From the NCBI GenBank assembly GCA_016987375.1, contig PJRA01000508.1, positions 2,025,914-2,089,913 of the forward strand: a stretch of DNA of 64,000 nt, read 5' to 3'. This stretch comes from Brachionus koreanus (Eukaryota > Rotifera > Eurotatoria > Ploima > Brachionidae). Under the pieces are notes generated by a model. That model did not search any database and had not been told where the DNA came from. It saw nothing but the letters and a program-made list of their open reading frames with translations. The translations under genes were made by a program, and so were the position numbers. This document shows, piece after piece, positions 49,065 to 60,561 of the stretch; the first letter of the stretch is position 1, and every line of letters starts with the position of its first letter.

Positions 49065-50414
49065 ATGATCAATTCACCGATCAATCGTGCATCGCCAATG
49101 ACCCAATATCCACAAGGAAATGGATCGGCGAATACAGGACCAAATGGAAACAGCAATGGACCACCGATGCCTCAACAAGGACAAGGAATGCGTGGACCAC
49201 CTGGCCAACATGGTATGCCACCAGATGATTATCAGTTTAGCAATGGACCTCCAATGCCGCCTAATCAACAACAGCAAGGACCACCTCCGCATATGCAAAA
49301 TCAAAATAACTACATGATGCAAAATGGAATGATGAATAACCCTCATGGAAATATGATGTCTCCTCATCCGCCTTCAAATCAAGGCCCTAATCAAATGATG
49401 ATGCAGCAAGGACCCAATCAGCCCCCTCCAGGTATGATGTCTCCGCATCCTCATCAAGGTTTGCCCCCTAACATGTACCCTAACCAAGGTCAAGGACAAC
49501 AAGGCCCTAATCACCCAGGTATGATGTCCCCTCATGGTCAACACGGTATGCAATCTCCACATCCTCAACAATATCCCCAACCTGGAATTTCTCCTCTCCC
49601 CCCTGGATCACAAGGACCGCCAATTCACAATAATATGATCCAACAAGTTCATAATCAAATGCTGCCAAACAATCCACAATCTCGGGTTATGTCACCCTTA
49701 CAGCAACAAAGTGGCAATGGCATGATGTCGCCGCACATGATGAATCCTGGCATGCCACCAGGCGGTCCTCCTCCAGGTCATCCACATGGTCCACATCATC
49801 AGCCGGGAATGTTGCCTCCTCATTTGCAAGGAAATGGTCCGCTTCCACCTGGTATGATGCCAAATCGAATGAATCTTCCGCCCGGAAATATGATGCCTCC
49901 ACACATGATGCCGCCTCATGGTCAACCCAATCCTCATGGAGGTCTAATGTCACCACATGGAGGTTTACCACCTCCTCCAGGACAGAACCAAGGTCCCCCT
50001 AATATGATGATGAATCCTCATCATCCCCATCACCCTCATCAAATGATGGGACCCCATCACCAAGGTCCACCACCACCTGGCATGGGCGGACCTCCTCATC
50101 AGATGATGGGTCCGCCGAACCAAATGCAACCAGGTGGTCCAAAAATGTTTCCACCAAATCAACCAATGATTTTTAATCCTCAAAATCCAAATGCACCACC
50201 AATTTATCCATGTGGAGCTTGTCATCGTGAGGTACAAGGCGAAAGCGATGATGGCATAATGTGTGAAAGTGGTTGTAATTTTTGGTTTCATAGAGCTTGT
50301 GTTGGTTTATCGCCAGATGCGTTCCAAATGCTCAAAAGCGAAACATTTGCCGAATGGGTTTGTGATAATTGCATAGCAAATAAACGCATAGCGCCAATTA
50401 AGATTAAAACTTGA
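49065..50414 (+). CDS. PYGO: Pygopus, Wnt/beta-catenin co-activator with PHD finger
   Basis: A single open exon of 449 residues. Residues 1-375 are a low-complexity Pro/Gln/Met/His/Gly region with a recurring MMSPH module (at least five copies). The C-terminal PHD finger, about residues 380-440, has the Pygopus form: IYPCGACHREV, IMCESGCNFWFHRACVGLS and WVCDNCIANK, giving a complete C4HC3 set. Pygopus PHD fingers bind H3K4me2/3 and the HD1 segment of BCL9/Legless, linking beta-catenin to chromatin. The N-terminal homology domain with its NPF motif and nuclear localisation signal is not visible. It may lie on an unseen 5' exon, with the acceptor at 49034 or at CTTTTAAAAG just before GAAAAGGGCG, or be lost. 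Coding DNA is far richer in C/G than its flanks. Confidence 0.92.
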   Translation: MINSPINRASPMTQYPQGNGSANTGPNGNSNGPPMPQQGQGMRGPPGQHGMPPDDYQFSNGPPMPPNQQQQGPPPHMQNQNNYMMQNGMMNNPHGNMMSPHPPSNQGPNQMMMQQGPNQPPPGMMSPHPHQGLPPNMYPNQGQGQQGPNHPGMMSPHGQHGMQSPHPQQYPQPGISPLPPGSQGPPIHNNMIQQVHNQMLPNNPQSRVMSPLQQQSGNGMMSPHMMNPGMPPGGPPPGHPHGPHHQPGMLPPHLQGNGPLPPGMMPNRMNLPPGNMMPPHMMPPHGQPNPHGGLMSPHGGLPPPPGQNQGPPNMMMNPHHPHHPHQMMGPHHQGPPPPGMGGPPHQMMGPPNQMQPGGPKMFPPNQPMIFNPQNPNAPPIYPCGACHREVQGESDDGIMCESGCNFWFHRACVGLSPDAFQMLKSETFAEWVCDNCIANKRIAPIKIKT

Positions 50415-50959
50415 GAATTTAAATTTTGTTTTTCAATTATTTCATGTAATTTTATGAGTCTCTTACTATTTTGTAAATTTTTTTCTATTACGCTTTTGTA
50501 TTGTAATTATTTTTATAATTAAGTTTTTATATATCAAATAACAAAAATAAAAAAAATTGTCAAATTTAATTTATCCTAATTGAAATAATTTATTTAAAAT
50601 TCATTTTAGTTATAGAGAGAATGAATTATTCTTGATCTATTTTAAATTCTACAGAGGATTAAAATAGTTGTATTTGATAGTTAGATTTTCTCGAAAAATT
50701 ATCAAAAGTTAATTTTAGTACAACAATTATGATAAAAATAAGAAAATATTTTTTTCGCAAAGATTTTTTGCTTATGTCAAAAATTTTTAGAGCCAAAAAG
50801 AAATATGAAATTAGAGTCTTACTTTTAAGCGTTTACATATGAAAATAGATTTTTTTAAATTTGTTTTCAAACAATCTTCAAATTCATAATAATAAGTTTT
50901 TATGCAAATAAAAAATGAGAATATCCTCTAAATAATGTAATCATACATACTTTAGTCAA
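50415..50959. other. AT-rich spacer
   Basis: 3' flank of Pygopus. Nothing else recognised. Confidence 0.5.
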
Positions 50960-51489
50960 AATAAAAACAAATGTTTAATTTAAGAATTCAACTGCGTTTA
51001 TTTAATGAACATATTCCTTTTGGAAAAATTCCAACATTTTTCGGTATTATTTTTGACCAATTTCTCTGTTTTAATAATCACATAATCAGATTAAAAGCTT
51101 ATGCATTTTCAAAATTTTGTTTGGTAGAACTTAGAGCCTTGATCAAAATTTGGATCTATTTTTGATTATTCTCACTTCTATGCTAATAAAATATCAAAAT
51201 TTTGGCTCAAAAAAAATGCAAACAATCCAAAATTCAGCTATTTGTAGTATATTTAGGTAACCTTATGATACATCTACTAATACCCTTCATGCTATAGCTA
51301 AAACAGAAAAATGGACTCAGCTGATTCCAGACTTTTTAGTTAAATAAATATTTTATCTCCAGATCTGTTGTTCATTCTAACTCACTAAATGTACAGCTTA
51401 TTGGTGAATGCAGAAGAAGTTTCAGCGCAAAACAAGTTAATAATCCAACTCCATTGTGTGAAAATATTCTTTTAGATGATTTTTTCATG
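50960..51489 (+). mobile_element. Decayed LINE 3' fragment
   Basis: Plus-strand reading: LFNEHIPFGKIPTFFGIIFD (RT thumb region), then in a shifted frame QTIQNSAICSIFR, a stop, PYDTSTNTLHAIAK and EKWTQL, then LIGECRRSFSAKQVNNPTPL. This is the conserved C-terminal part of a non-LTR reverse transcriptase protein. Its right end directly meets the MITE at 51491. Confidence 0.75.
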
Positions 51490-51490
51490 G

Positions 51491-52052
51491 TATCGATGTC
51501 ACTGTCAAATTGTAAAATATGTCATTTTGTAAAATGACATTTACAAAATAAAAATTTGTATTTTTTAAATTGCCAAAAAGTACTTGGCAAATTATTAAAT
51601 AAATACATTCCAGTACAAGAGCATTTTAAAAAACATTGTCCGTGACCTACTGAGAGAAGTCTTACTGCTTCACTTGCGCTAATTTTAATAAATTCCCCTT
51701 TTTATCTTTTGGTATGAATTCTTGATTAAATTCAGTAACTAAATTAATTTTTTCGATACAATTGCATGCTACAAAAGTATCAAGAACACCTGCTCTACAA
51801 CCTAACTTTAAAAAGATCGTTTTTTACCTCTAAAATAATACATAAAATATTTTGAGCATCGGCCATACCACGATCAACGTAGTCAGTTCTAAACAAAACT
51901 AACTTCTTTGAAGGAATTTATTTTTTTTTATTTTCTTCAACATTTTTTGAACCCATTTATAAAATATAAACTTACATTTGTTCTTACTTTATATTTTGCC
52001 AATGTCATTTTACAAAATGACATATTTTACAATTTGACAGTGAAATCGACAT
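51491..52052. mobile_element. TIR element (MITE), family B
   Basis: About 560 bp with inverted ends. The left end is ATGTCACTGTCAAATTGTAA continuing to AAAATGACATT; the right end is its near-perfect reverse complement (52001-52052), about 45 bp in all, differing mainly by a short indel. Each arm has its own inner palindrome (ATGTCATTTTGTAAAATGACAT). The interior has no open frame of note. Related sequence lies at 47060-47430. Confidence 0.85.
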
Positions 52053-53755
52053 ACTCGACGAGAAAGTTCACTTAAAACATAATTATTTAATTTATTAATC
52101 TATTTTTCTTTTTATTGATTTATTAATTTTATCCTCGTTACTCTTTTTTCATGACCCAACTCTATAAAATTTCTTTCTCTTTCTTTCTCTTATTAACTTT
52201 TTCTTATAAATAATTTAAATAAAAAGACAAAATTTAAACTTATATACGAACAGCTCATTTAATGACTAAAGGAGCTGACGCTGGTCTTTAAATAAACTAA
52301 AATAATAATAAATAAATATTAGATTTAATTGACCAAATTGTATCAAATATTAGAATTAGTAAATTTTTTATTAAGATTTGTTTAAAATTTATTTAATATA
52401 CATTTATTTTAATAAACTTTTAATTAAAAAAAAAGCTATTTGATAGCATCCACTTAATCTTTATTTTCTAATAGTCTAAGGTTGCTTAGTGTGAAAAAAA
52501 ATAAGCATGGTTAAAAAATAAAATAAAAAGAAGTATGGTTTTGTGAATCAGTTCAGTTTTTCTTACAATTAAAGATAGGCATTAAAGCTATCTCTTACCA
52601 GCTGAATTAAATTATCAAACTAAAGATTTTTATTTAAAAAATTGGATCATTATTGAATTCAAATAAAAATTTGAAATTTTCTATTAAAATTTAATAAATT
52701 AAATTTAATAATTTAATAAAATAAACCTCTAATGACTATTTATTTCATCTGAATTTCTGATTGCATCACTAAGATTATTGAAAAAAAAATTTTTTTCCTA
52801 AATTTCCCAGCAAATTTTATTCTTTTTGATTAATGATCTGATGCATTGCAAATTCTCAATTCTATATTTTAATTTGGACAAAAATTGATTTAAATATAAA
52901 TAGAAAAGATAATTTGTAAAATTCTTCTTGAACTTATTGGCACTAAATTTTGATTTTTTTTGAATACAAACTTCATTCGGATGGTCAAAAAAAACTGGAA
53001 ATTTTGATTGTATATCGAGTATTTCAAAGCCTTTGTTTATAACCATATTCTAATAATATCAAATAGTCAAAATTAACAGTTATTTAATAAATTTTTTTGA
53101 TTCAGTAATAGATGAAAAGCTGAAACCATTAAGGGAAAAAGGCAAAAATTTGGAATGTAATATAATTAAATTATGTTTCATATATTTTTGTTTCATAATT
53201 ATATTTGAACGAAATCAGAAGTTTTTTTAATCTTTATTAAATTGAATTAAATTGGAATTTTTAACATGTAAAATTAAAATTTTTTTCGTAAAATTAGTGA
53301 TAAAACCAGATATTTTAGTTTTTAAACATGCTAATCTCAAATTATCAATTTTGAAAATTAATTAAATTTTTGAAATTAAAAAAATCTTTTAATAAATAAA
53401 TTGATAAATAAAATTTTTAATTCTCCAACAAATGCATGATAATTTAGCTAAACATATTTATAGAATTTCGGCTAAAACTAGTTAATCGTTATTTGAATTT
53501 AAATAAAACTTTCGGAAATTTGTTCATTTTTGGAAAATTTGAAAATACTAAAACACTAAAAGAAACAATTTGAGTTACTTCGATTTATTTTTCTTAAATT
53601 TCATAAATAAAGCTTTAACTATCCGCTATTTATTTTCGTTTAAAGACAATTAAATTATCATTTTATTTTTTCTTAAACGAGTATAATTTAGATTTATAAT
53701 ACATTATTTATTATTCATTGTAAAAACTAAATTAAAACCATAATATTTTACAAAG
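52053..53755. other. AT-rich spacer
   Basis: Includes a CT-rich stretch near 52168-52190. The frame at 52798-53046 is lysine/asparagine/phenylalanine-rich without family features. No gene recognised. Confidence 0.5.
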
Positions 53756-54977
53756 ATGCCCGGAAAGCTATTGAAAAAAATTCTTGAAGAGAACAAACAA
53801 AAACAAGATAATAGCCTGAGCATAACCGATCAAGGTATCAACAGTATTTTGGAAATTCCTGATCTATGTAAAATTTATTGAATTAAAAAAAAAAAATAAG
53901 AATTTTTTACAAATTAGTGACGCTTAAAAGATTAACTCGCCTCACTCTATCACATAATAAAATAACTTGTGAGTAGCTATAACTTCTGACTTATTTTACA
54001 TTTAATCTTAAATATAGCCATACCTGGTCAAATTGCTGAACTGATTAATTTAGAACAATTAAATCTTTCAAACAACCAAATTGAGGTAAATTGGAATTTA
54101 AAAAATTTGAAGCAATAATTTTTTTTTAAAAGGAACTACCAACTTCAATAAGTTCTTTTCAAAATTTAAAAATTCTTAAGCTATGGTAGAAAAAAAAATA
54201 AAAAAAAAATTGATTAAAAATGATTTTTAAGCTTTAATCGCATTAACTCATTACCAAGAGGTTTTGGCGCTTTTCCAGTGCTTGAAATATTGGATTTAAC
54301 AACAAACAATTTAAGTGAAAAATCACTTTCAAACAACTTTTTTGAATTAAGTAAACTTTTAAACTGTATTTGATAATCAACCAAATATTTAAAAAAAATA
54401 TTAAACGGAAGAATCACTAAGGGCTTTGTATTTGGCCGATAATTTCTTTGAGTTTATACCCAAAGACATAAGCAAATTGGAAAATTTATCAATCGTGAGT
54501 TCTAATTTTGATTTTAAGTAAAAGATATATATGGTTTATTTTAAAAGCTTGTAATGAGAACCAATGAGCTAGTATCAATACCAAGTGAGATAAGTGATTT
54601 GAAAAATCTAAAAGAATTACATCTTCAGTCAAACCGGCTTTGTATTTTACCACCATCCATTAGTAATTTCTAACATTATTTAATAAAACAATTAATATTT
54701 TAAAATTTCAAGTTCAGCTAGATTTATTTAGTGGTAAATCAATTCTAAAATTGGACAGCAATCACTGGATTGATGGAATCAATAATGCTTATGAGATAAG
54801 CACATCGCATTTATGTGATTATCTTGCTTCTGAAGGCTACCAGAAGTAAATAGCAAATTTTGATTATGAAAAATTATCAAAAAAATTAAATTAAGGGTAT
54901 ATGAACAGGAAATAAATAATCCATCTAAAGGTGTACCATCAAAAAGTGACAGATATAAACGGCTAAATAAAAAATAG
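53756..54977 (+). CDS. RSU1: RSU1, Ras suppressor protein 1 (leucine-rich repeats)
   Basis: Nine small exons: 53756-53867, 53918-53968, 54018-54085, 54133-54185, 54232-54350, 54412-54494, 54548-54662, 54713-54845 and 54896-54977. They total 816 nt, 271 residues; human RSU1 has 277. All eight introns are 45-62 bp and phases agree at each junction. The N-terminus (MPGKLLKKILEENKQ) and the LRR series follow RSU1 closely: LTRLTLSHNKITSIPGQIAE, LEQLNLSNNQIEELP, INSLPRGFGAFPVLEILDLT, NNLSEKSLSNNFFEL, LRALYLADNFFEFIP, LKELHLQSNRLCILPP, then a capping region with NHWID. RSU1 binds PINCH in the ILK-PINCH-parvin complex at integrin adhesions. No single exon exceeds 133 bp, so the gene is easy to miss by ORF calling. 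Confidence 0.93.
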
Positions 54978-56122
54978 ACATTATTTTGTTGTTCGATAAT
55001 TTTGTTTAATTTGCATTAAAGATTGATGTGCTTGTTCAACAAAATTTTCAAAAAAAAAAGAAGCTTTTTCAACAATTTTTTAAAAAATTTGATAAACACC
55101 TACGTTATTGAGATATAAAATTTATACGAATAATTTTAATAGATTTACTTTTATTTGTTTTATTACTTCGAGTAATTTTTCATTTGTTCTTTATAAAATA
55201 TACAACATGGCACATAAATTTAGACGCTATGGTTTTTTTTCAAATGTTTATTTAGTAAAAGCAAATATTTTTTTTTATAAAAATTAATTTTTAATAAAAT
55301 TAACTCTTTCCTTCAATATGATAAAAAATTCATTATATATGAAATTTTACACTTGGATTAAAATAAAAGAAAATGAAGACAATAAAATTGTCTTTATGTT
55401 TGGACACATCATTAATCTCTAATTAAAATTTGATAAAAAGACTTAAATTGGATTAATAATAATAAATATTTTAAATTAATTAAATAAATTTATTGTAAAG
55501 AAGAGATTTAAATACTATTTTAGCCATTTTATATCTATTTTTCTAAATTTACAGTAAAATAATTTAAAATTCGAAATAATTGCCGACCCAAGCCATCCAA
55601 CCATGTCCTCTCTACCATGCAACCTCCGTCCAAATGCTCGCTTTCCCTACCAAACGAGAAAAGCAAACAAAAATGCCTACCATAATAGCTTCTTACAGAA
55701 GTTTCTCAGAAAATTTCGCAATAGTGCCAATAATTTGTCCTCGCGAGCCAACATCTATATTAACTAGCCTTTAAAACTATTTCTCTTTTCTTTTATAATG
55801 ATTATTGTACAATTAGATTTTTTCTCAAATCAATAATTATTTTTTCTTCTCAATAAAACGTTTAATAGTCAATTATAAATCTTATTTTTGGAAAAAAAAA
55901 TTTTTTTTATGCCGAAACCTTTATTAAAATTTTCTAGATAACAAAAAAAATATGTCAAAAAAAATCACCAATTTCAGTCCCAATAGAAAATAAAAAAAAA
56001 ACATTAACTAAATACTAGTGATTCGTTGTTTAAAAAAAATTTCAATAAGTATAACTCTAAAAAATACTATTTCCAAATTAAATTGATTTTTAAAACAGTC
56101 GTAGTTCAGTAGGGAAAAATTT
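54978..56122. other. Spacer with a GC-richer protein-like remnant
   Basis: Convergent 3' flanks of RSU1 and PISD. At 55580-55775 composition rises sharply. One frame gives FPYQTRKANKNAYHNSFLQK, reminiscent of the tail of a mobile-element polyprotein, but this is weak. Confidence 0.35.
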
Positions 56123-57876
56123 CTAAAGAAAGGTTGTTTGTGTGCCCGTGCCCAATTGAGAACCAAACAAAACCTTGTCACCTTCTGATATGTTAAAATC
56201 GAAATTTTTAGGTGCTTCAAAAATCAAAACAATGGTTGAACCAAGATTAAATTCTCCGAAGTTATCTCCTCGTTTAATTTTAACTCCTTTAAGTTGACCA
56301 CTATTAGAAAAGCTAGTTGGACAGAAATTTCGCTCAAAATCATGCTCAAACGTGCTTGAGGATTTGTTATTTGTAGTCAAACCCTAGCAAATATTTAAAA
56401 AAATATTTTAATTAATTTTATTTTTAAATTTTCTTATTAAACTTACCTCGTCCATGTAGACACGAATGGATCCGACGTTTGTAGCACCAACAGCAGACAT
56501 AGAAAAGAATCCATACTTCCACTCGCCGTAATAAACAACTCTTTCGTTCAAGTTGAACAAACCCTGCAACCATCTGGCTACACTTGGATTAACACTGAAC
56601 AATTCGCCAGGAAAGTGACGACGGTAATAGATAGTCCAGTCGGCGGGCGAGTGAAATCTGTGATAGTCACCTGGTGCCAAGTAGATTATACAATGGTAAA
56701 GACTATTTTCCGGGTTGTACAAAATACTCTTTTCGTACAATTCGTGATTTTCGTTTAACTCTTCGATTTTAAATTTATCTCCATTATTGTTTACATCAGA
56801 ATTTTTTGGCCATGTCTGCTCACCTAAAAATGCTTTTAATGAATAATTAACACCTTTTACTTGCTCTAAATACCCTTTATCGCACACACCATAGTGCAAA
56901 ATTCGACCATCACACGGACTTATCTAGGTTGATGTGAAAAATTTTAGCTGATTTTAAATTTCAAAAATATGTTTGCTGTCTTACCAGACAAGACGAATTG
57001 TCAATCACTCTGGCATCAGGTTTCAGACCTCGTCGAAAAAATTCAGACAAATTTTTATATTCATTTAAATCTTGGATATCAATTTCATCTAAATTGCAAT
57101 TGAACATCCAAGAGTAAAAGTGGTAGCATGGCTTTCGGCACCAAACAGGCAAGTCAATTGAGTTGATTGTGCCCCAGGCTCTTGACATAGTTCTCAAGGG
57201 TAATTTTTTGTACAATCGAACCTAATTGTAAAAAAAAAACAAATTAAAAACTAAGGTCTCATTTAAATCAAAAGTGTTGTTTAAAACTAACCCTAGAATT
57301 GTATATTTTAGGCAAGCTCTTAGATCTGCGCATTGTTCCATTTATGCCATGATGGTCATTTAAACAAGGAACAGTTTGACTTATTTGTAAAGGAGATCTT
57401 TGGTTCAAGTCATAGCTTGAATTGTAGGCTCTTCTGAGCTGACTGGTGGTTTTTTTCATGGTTGTGACAGTGGTGCTCAGAATAGGCTTAAACAAATAAT
57501 TGGTGCAAGTAACAGAAGCCCTAGCAATTGAGATCCTCAAACGTTTGAGCTTAACATTCTTAGATTTATTAAGTGTATTTTGAATTTTTTGAGATTTAAG
57601 ATTTGATAGTTTAATTTTTTGAATGCATTGAATGCATTTGGATGATGTGGAAGTTGTGGCACTGATTAGTAAATGTCGTGATTGCTTATGAAACGAAAGC
57701 AAAAGGACACTTAGGGCTACGGTCAAGATGGTATAAAATGCCACTAGCTGGGAGTCAACTTGCTGTTTAAACAATTGATTAGAAAAAAAAGTATTTGTTA
57801 TTAGACGAGAACTTGAGGCAAGCAATTGATTTGCTTTTATAGCTACCCCATCCATGATTATTATAATTCGTTCCAA
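56123..57876 (-). CDS. PISD: Phosphatidylserine decarboxylase, mitochondrial
   Basis: Exons 57292-57876, 56985-57221, 56447-56923 and 56123-56383 give 519 residues. Introns are 63-70 bp, all phase 0. The N-terminal 190 residues hold a basic region and one hydrophobic segment ([19 protein letters not shown]), consistent with mitochondrial inner-membrane anchoring. The catalytic domain follows: [34 protein letters not shown] (catalytic Asp), [16 protein letters not shown] (catalytic His), [28 protein letters not shown] and [21 protein letters not shown] at about residues 480-483 is the self-cleavage site where Ser becomes the pyruvoyl prosthetic group, giving beta and alpha subunits. The reaction turns phosphatidylserine into phosphatidylethanolamine. 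ATG 57876 is the first; Met 8 is an alternative start. Confidence 0.95.
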
Positions 57877-58704
57877 AGGTGTAAAGAAATGTGTTTATTT
57901 GTCGTCGTTGTCAGTAAAAACTTACGTAAGCTGTGTCTAGATAGAATAATACCAAGTCGAAAAAGTTATTGCCAATGACAACTGCGAATAACTTATTTGA
58001 ATTTATCAAAAATTAAGCTTTTAAATAGTTTAGTTGTTTCAAGCTAAATTTATCCAAAAAAATTTAACTTTAAATTTTTTTCTATTCCTTTTTTTTTAAT
58101 TAAAAAAAAAAAGTATCCAAAACTTGTTTAATTTGTGGAATATTTATCAAATACTGATAATGTGCAGCCGTGAATAGCGTTTCTTGTTCGTGAAAATGTT
58201 CTACTTATTCTGTCGTTAAGTTTTCCAACTCTTTTCATTCCAGTTCAAAATGAACCTGATTTTATTAGACTAGATTAGTCCTAATATTTAATTTCAATTT
58301 AAGTCCAATCGAAAAAAAATTACTAATGATTATTTTCTTTCGAAAATTTCTCAATCTAAAATGGTAGAAAACGTTTGATGTTAGAAATCAGAAAAAGCCA
58401 AAAAGAAAAAAAAAAAGAAAAGATCCTAACTATTCCAAATCTGGACCCAATGCTGAGCTTAGTTCAAATTTTTAATTTTATTTTATCAATCAAATATTTC
58501 TTGTTTTTTTTTTTAATTGTTTCAAAATTTAAAAACTAAAATAAAATGAAAAAATAAAAATGCACTGAGGCCTTATTTATAGACGAAACAAGTTAAGAAC
58601 AAAAATTATTTTCTAGATCATTCGATCTCTACTAGATTTTATATTCAAAAAAAAAAGAGAAACTTCAAGCAGTTTGATGGAGATTTAACGATAAGATAAA
58701 ATAA
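57877..58704. other. Spacer between PISD and the next minus-strand gene
   Basis: Presumed PISD promoter region. The first 150 bp are less AT-rich. No motif assigned. Confidence 0.45.
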
Positions 58705-59067
58705 CTATGTACATTTTAATGGATAATCAATTTTTGGCGCAAGACAAAATAAAATGCTTGTACAACACTTTTGATGAGAATCAAGATTAAAATAATTTTT
58801 TTTCTTTATCTGTACACTTACAGCTGTGTCAACATCTTTGCTTAAATAATACTTGCCAGCTAGCCATGATGATAAGCCAACAATTGAACAAGTGATTAAC
58901 AACTTGCTTCTAGCACTTAGCTTATTGCGCGTTTGCCTCGAGCCACTCACATAATTGCCATAATTGATCGTTTGTTGATACTTGACTAACAATCTTGGCT
59001 GTCTTGCATTTGCTACCAAAACTTGCTGTTTGAGTGATAAAATCACGTTTTTGGACAATCTTAGCAT
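58705..59067 (-). CDS. Small putative mitochondrial membrane protein, family unknown
   Basis: Exons 58822-59067 and 58705-58767 give 102 residues across a 54-bp GTAAGT..AAAG intron, or 120 residues if the intron is retained, since it is a multiple of three without a stop. The N-terminus is basic and amphipathic, lacks acidic residues (MLRLSKNVILSLKQQVLVAN), and looks like a mitochondrial presequence. Then comes one hydrophobic segment (LLITCSIVGLSSWLAG) followed by KYYLSKDVDTA. I do not recognise the family. The perfect GTAAGT donor argues that splicing is real. A short exon-like segment lies on the opposite strand upstream (about 59190-59291). Confidence 0.5.
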   Translation of the reverse strand: MLRLSKNVILSLKQQVLVANARQPRLLVKYQQTINYGNYVSGSRQTRNKLSARSKLLITCSIVGLSSWLAGKYYLSKDVDTAVSVQIKKKNYFNLDSHQKCCTSILFCLAPKIDYPLKCT

Positions 59068-60331
59068 TTTTTCTAATTTGCGTTTTTAAGGCAATAGCTA
59101 AACTAATATAAATAGATATGACCAAATTTCGTATCCTAAGCGCTTATTTTTTCTTTTAAAATCAACTAAACCATATACTTTAATTTGTTTATAGAGCACG
59201 TGATCTAAGACAAGCTTTAAAATTGTCTTACGCCGTTATAGATATTTATGAAGTCCATCCTAGGCCTATTGAAACCCAAGCTATTAAAATTTAAGCTCAA
59301 CAGTGGGTGGGAAGTTCTAACATGTGTGCTTGAAAGTGTAGATTTTGCAAAAATTAAAATTGAATTTCAAAGCTTTTTTTCTATTAAATCAAATATTTTT
59401 TCAAAACAATGTTCCCACTCAACCGTTCTAGCATCAATTATGCTTTTTTAATTTTGAATTTTAAGCGGCTTTTTTTTCTTAATGGGTTACTTGAATCCTT
59501 GTTCTAATGCTAATGTTATAACATTTTTATTAGAATCAGATCCTTGTTCATTTTTTCTTGGTGTCTTAAATTTTTTCTTAACTTCCAATTAAACAAGCAG
59601 ATATTTGAAATTTTTGCAGAAAAAAAAATTTAGCTAATTATAATATGGTAAAACATTTATTGATTGTTATGTTATAATTGAAATAAAATAGATTAATATC
59701 GATTTTATTAATAAACTAAATAAACTTATGTAAAGAAAGAATTTAAAATTACATATTAAGTGTTAAATTAAAAAGACGAAAAATTAATGATTTGAGTTTA
59801 ATTTTTTGAATTATTTAATTTGTTTGGTCAGGTCAAATTAATTTTCTAGAAAGAAAATTATAATCTTTTATTAATAAAATACCTCAAATCAATGCAATAA
59901 TAAATTATACACTATTTAAGGTAAATATCAGATATTGTTTAGAATAAATAATTATTCTGAAGGTAAAAATGTCAATGTATGAACGCATTTTCTTGTCTTA
60001 AAACAGTAATTCCAGAAGCTAATTAAAATAATATTTTATTTTCATGACTTAATGTAAAAATTTAGACTGATAATTTCTATTATTTGAAAAAAAAAATGAA
60101 ATTTTGTATTTTAAAATTTAAGTTTAATTAAATTTAAAAATAGCATCCAGAGGATTTTTCTTTTGATTCAAAAATTAATACAAGAAAACCAAATTCCCAA
60201 TTTTAAAACCTAAAAATATAGTTCTTAATTTAATTTATTTCTTAAAAAATTTTGAAAAATTGTGGCAAAAATTTCATAATTCTAATATTTAAAATGCGAC
60301 TTGTTTTTCGCTAATTTTCAATCCTTCTAGT
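59068..60331. other. Spacer with one exon-like segment
   Basis: At about 59190-59291 (+), after TTTGTTTATAG, a frame reads ARDLRQALKLSYAVIDIYEV then HPRPIETQAIKI and stops. Composition is protein-like, but no upstream exon in the right phase was found. The competing ATG frame 59248-59451 is less convincing. The rest is A/T-rich. Confidence 0.3.
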
Positions 60332-60561
60332 AGTGTCTGGTAACGTCAGTGACGGCCACTAGACTCCCGGCACCTTGGTGTTGGTCGTTTTGATCGCCAC
60401 GGGAGAAAAAAAAAATTTTTCTCTAAATATTAACTTTTATTCTTATACTCAATTCTTTTATCTATCGTATTTTTATATTTGAAAATTTTTTAAATTCTTT
60501 TTTTCTACACGGCCATCAAATTTTGGCGGTACAGTGGCCGTTACTGATGGTACCCAACACT
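60332..60561 (+). mobile_element. Palindromic MITE, family A copy 3
   Basis: Left end AGTGTCTGGTAACGTCAGTG, right end CTGATGGTACCCAACACT. Inner modules are CACCTTGGTGTTGGTCGTTTTG, GATCGCCACGG, an AT core with TCAATTCTTTTATC, CACGGCCATCAAATTTTGGC and GGTACAGTGGCCGTTACTG. Same orientation as the copy at 8090. The ends extend to AGTAGTGT / ACACTACT, so the terminal repeats may run a few bases further. Confidence 0.85.

Noticed and set aside
49074..50291. Several antisense frames within Pygopus
   Set aside because: Shadows of a low-complexity Pro/Gln/Met/His coding region.
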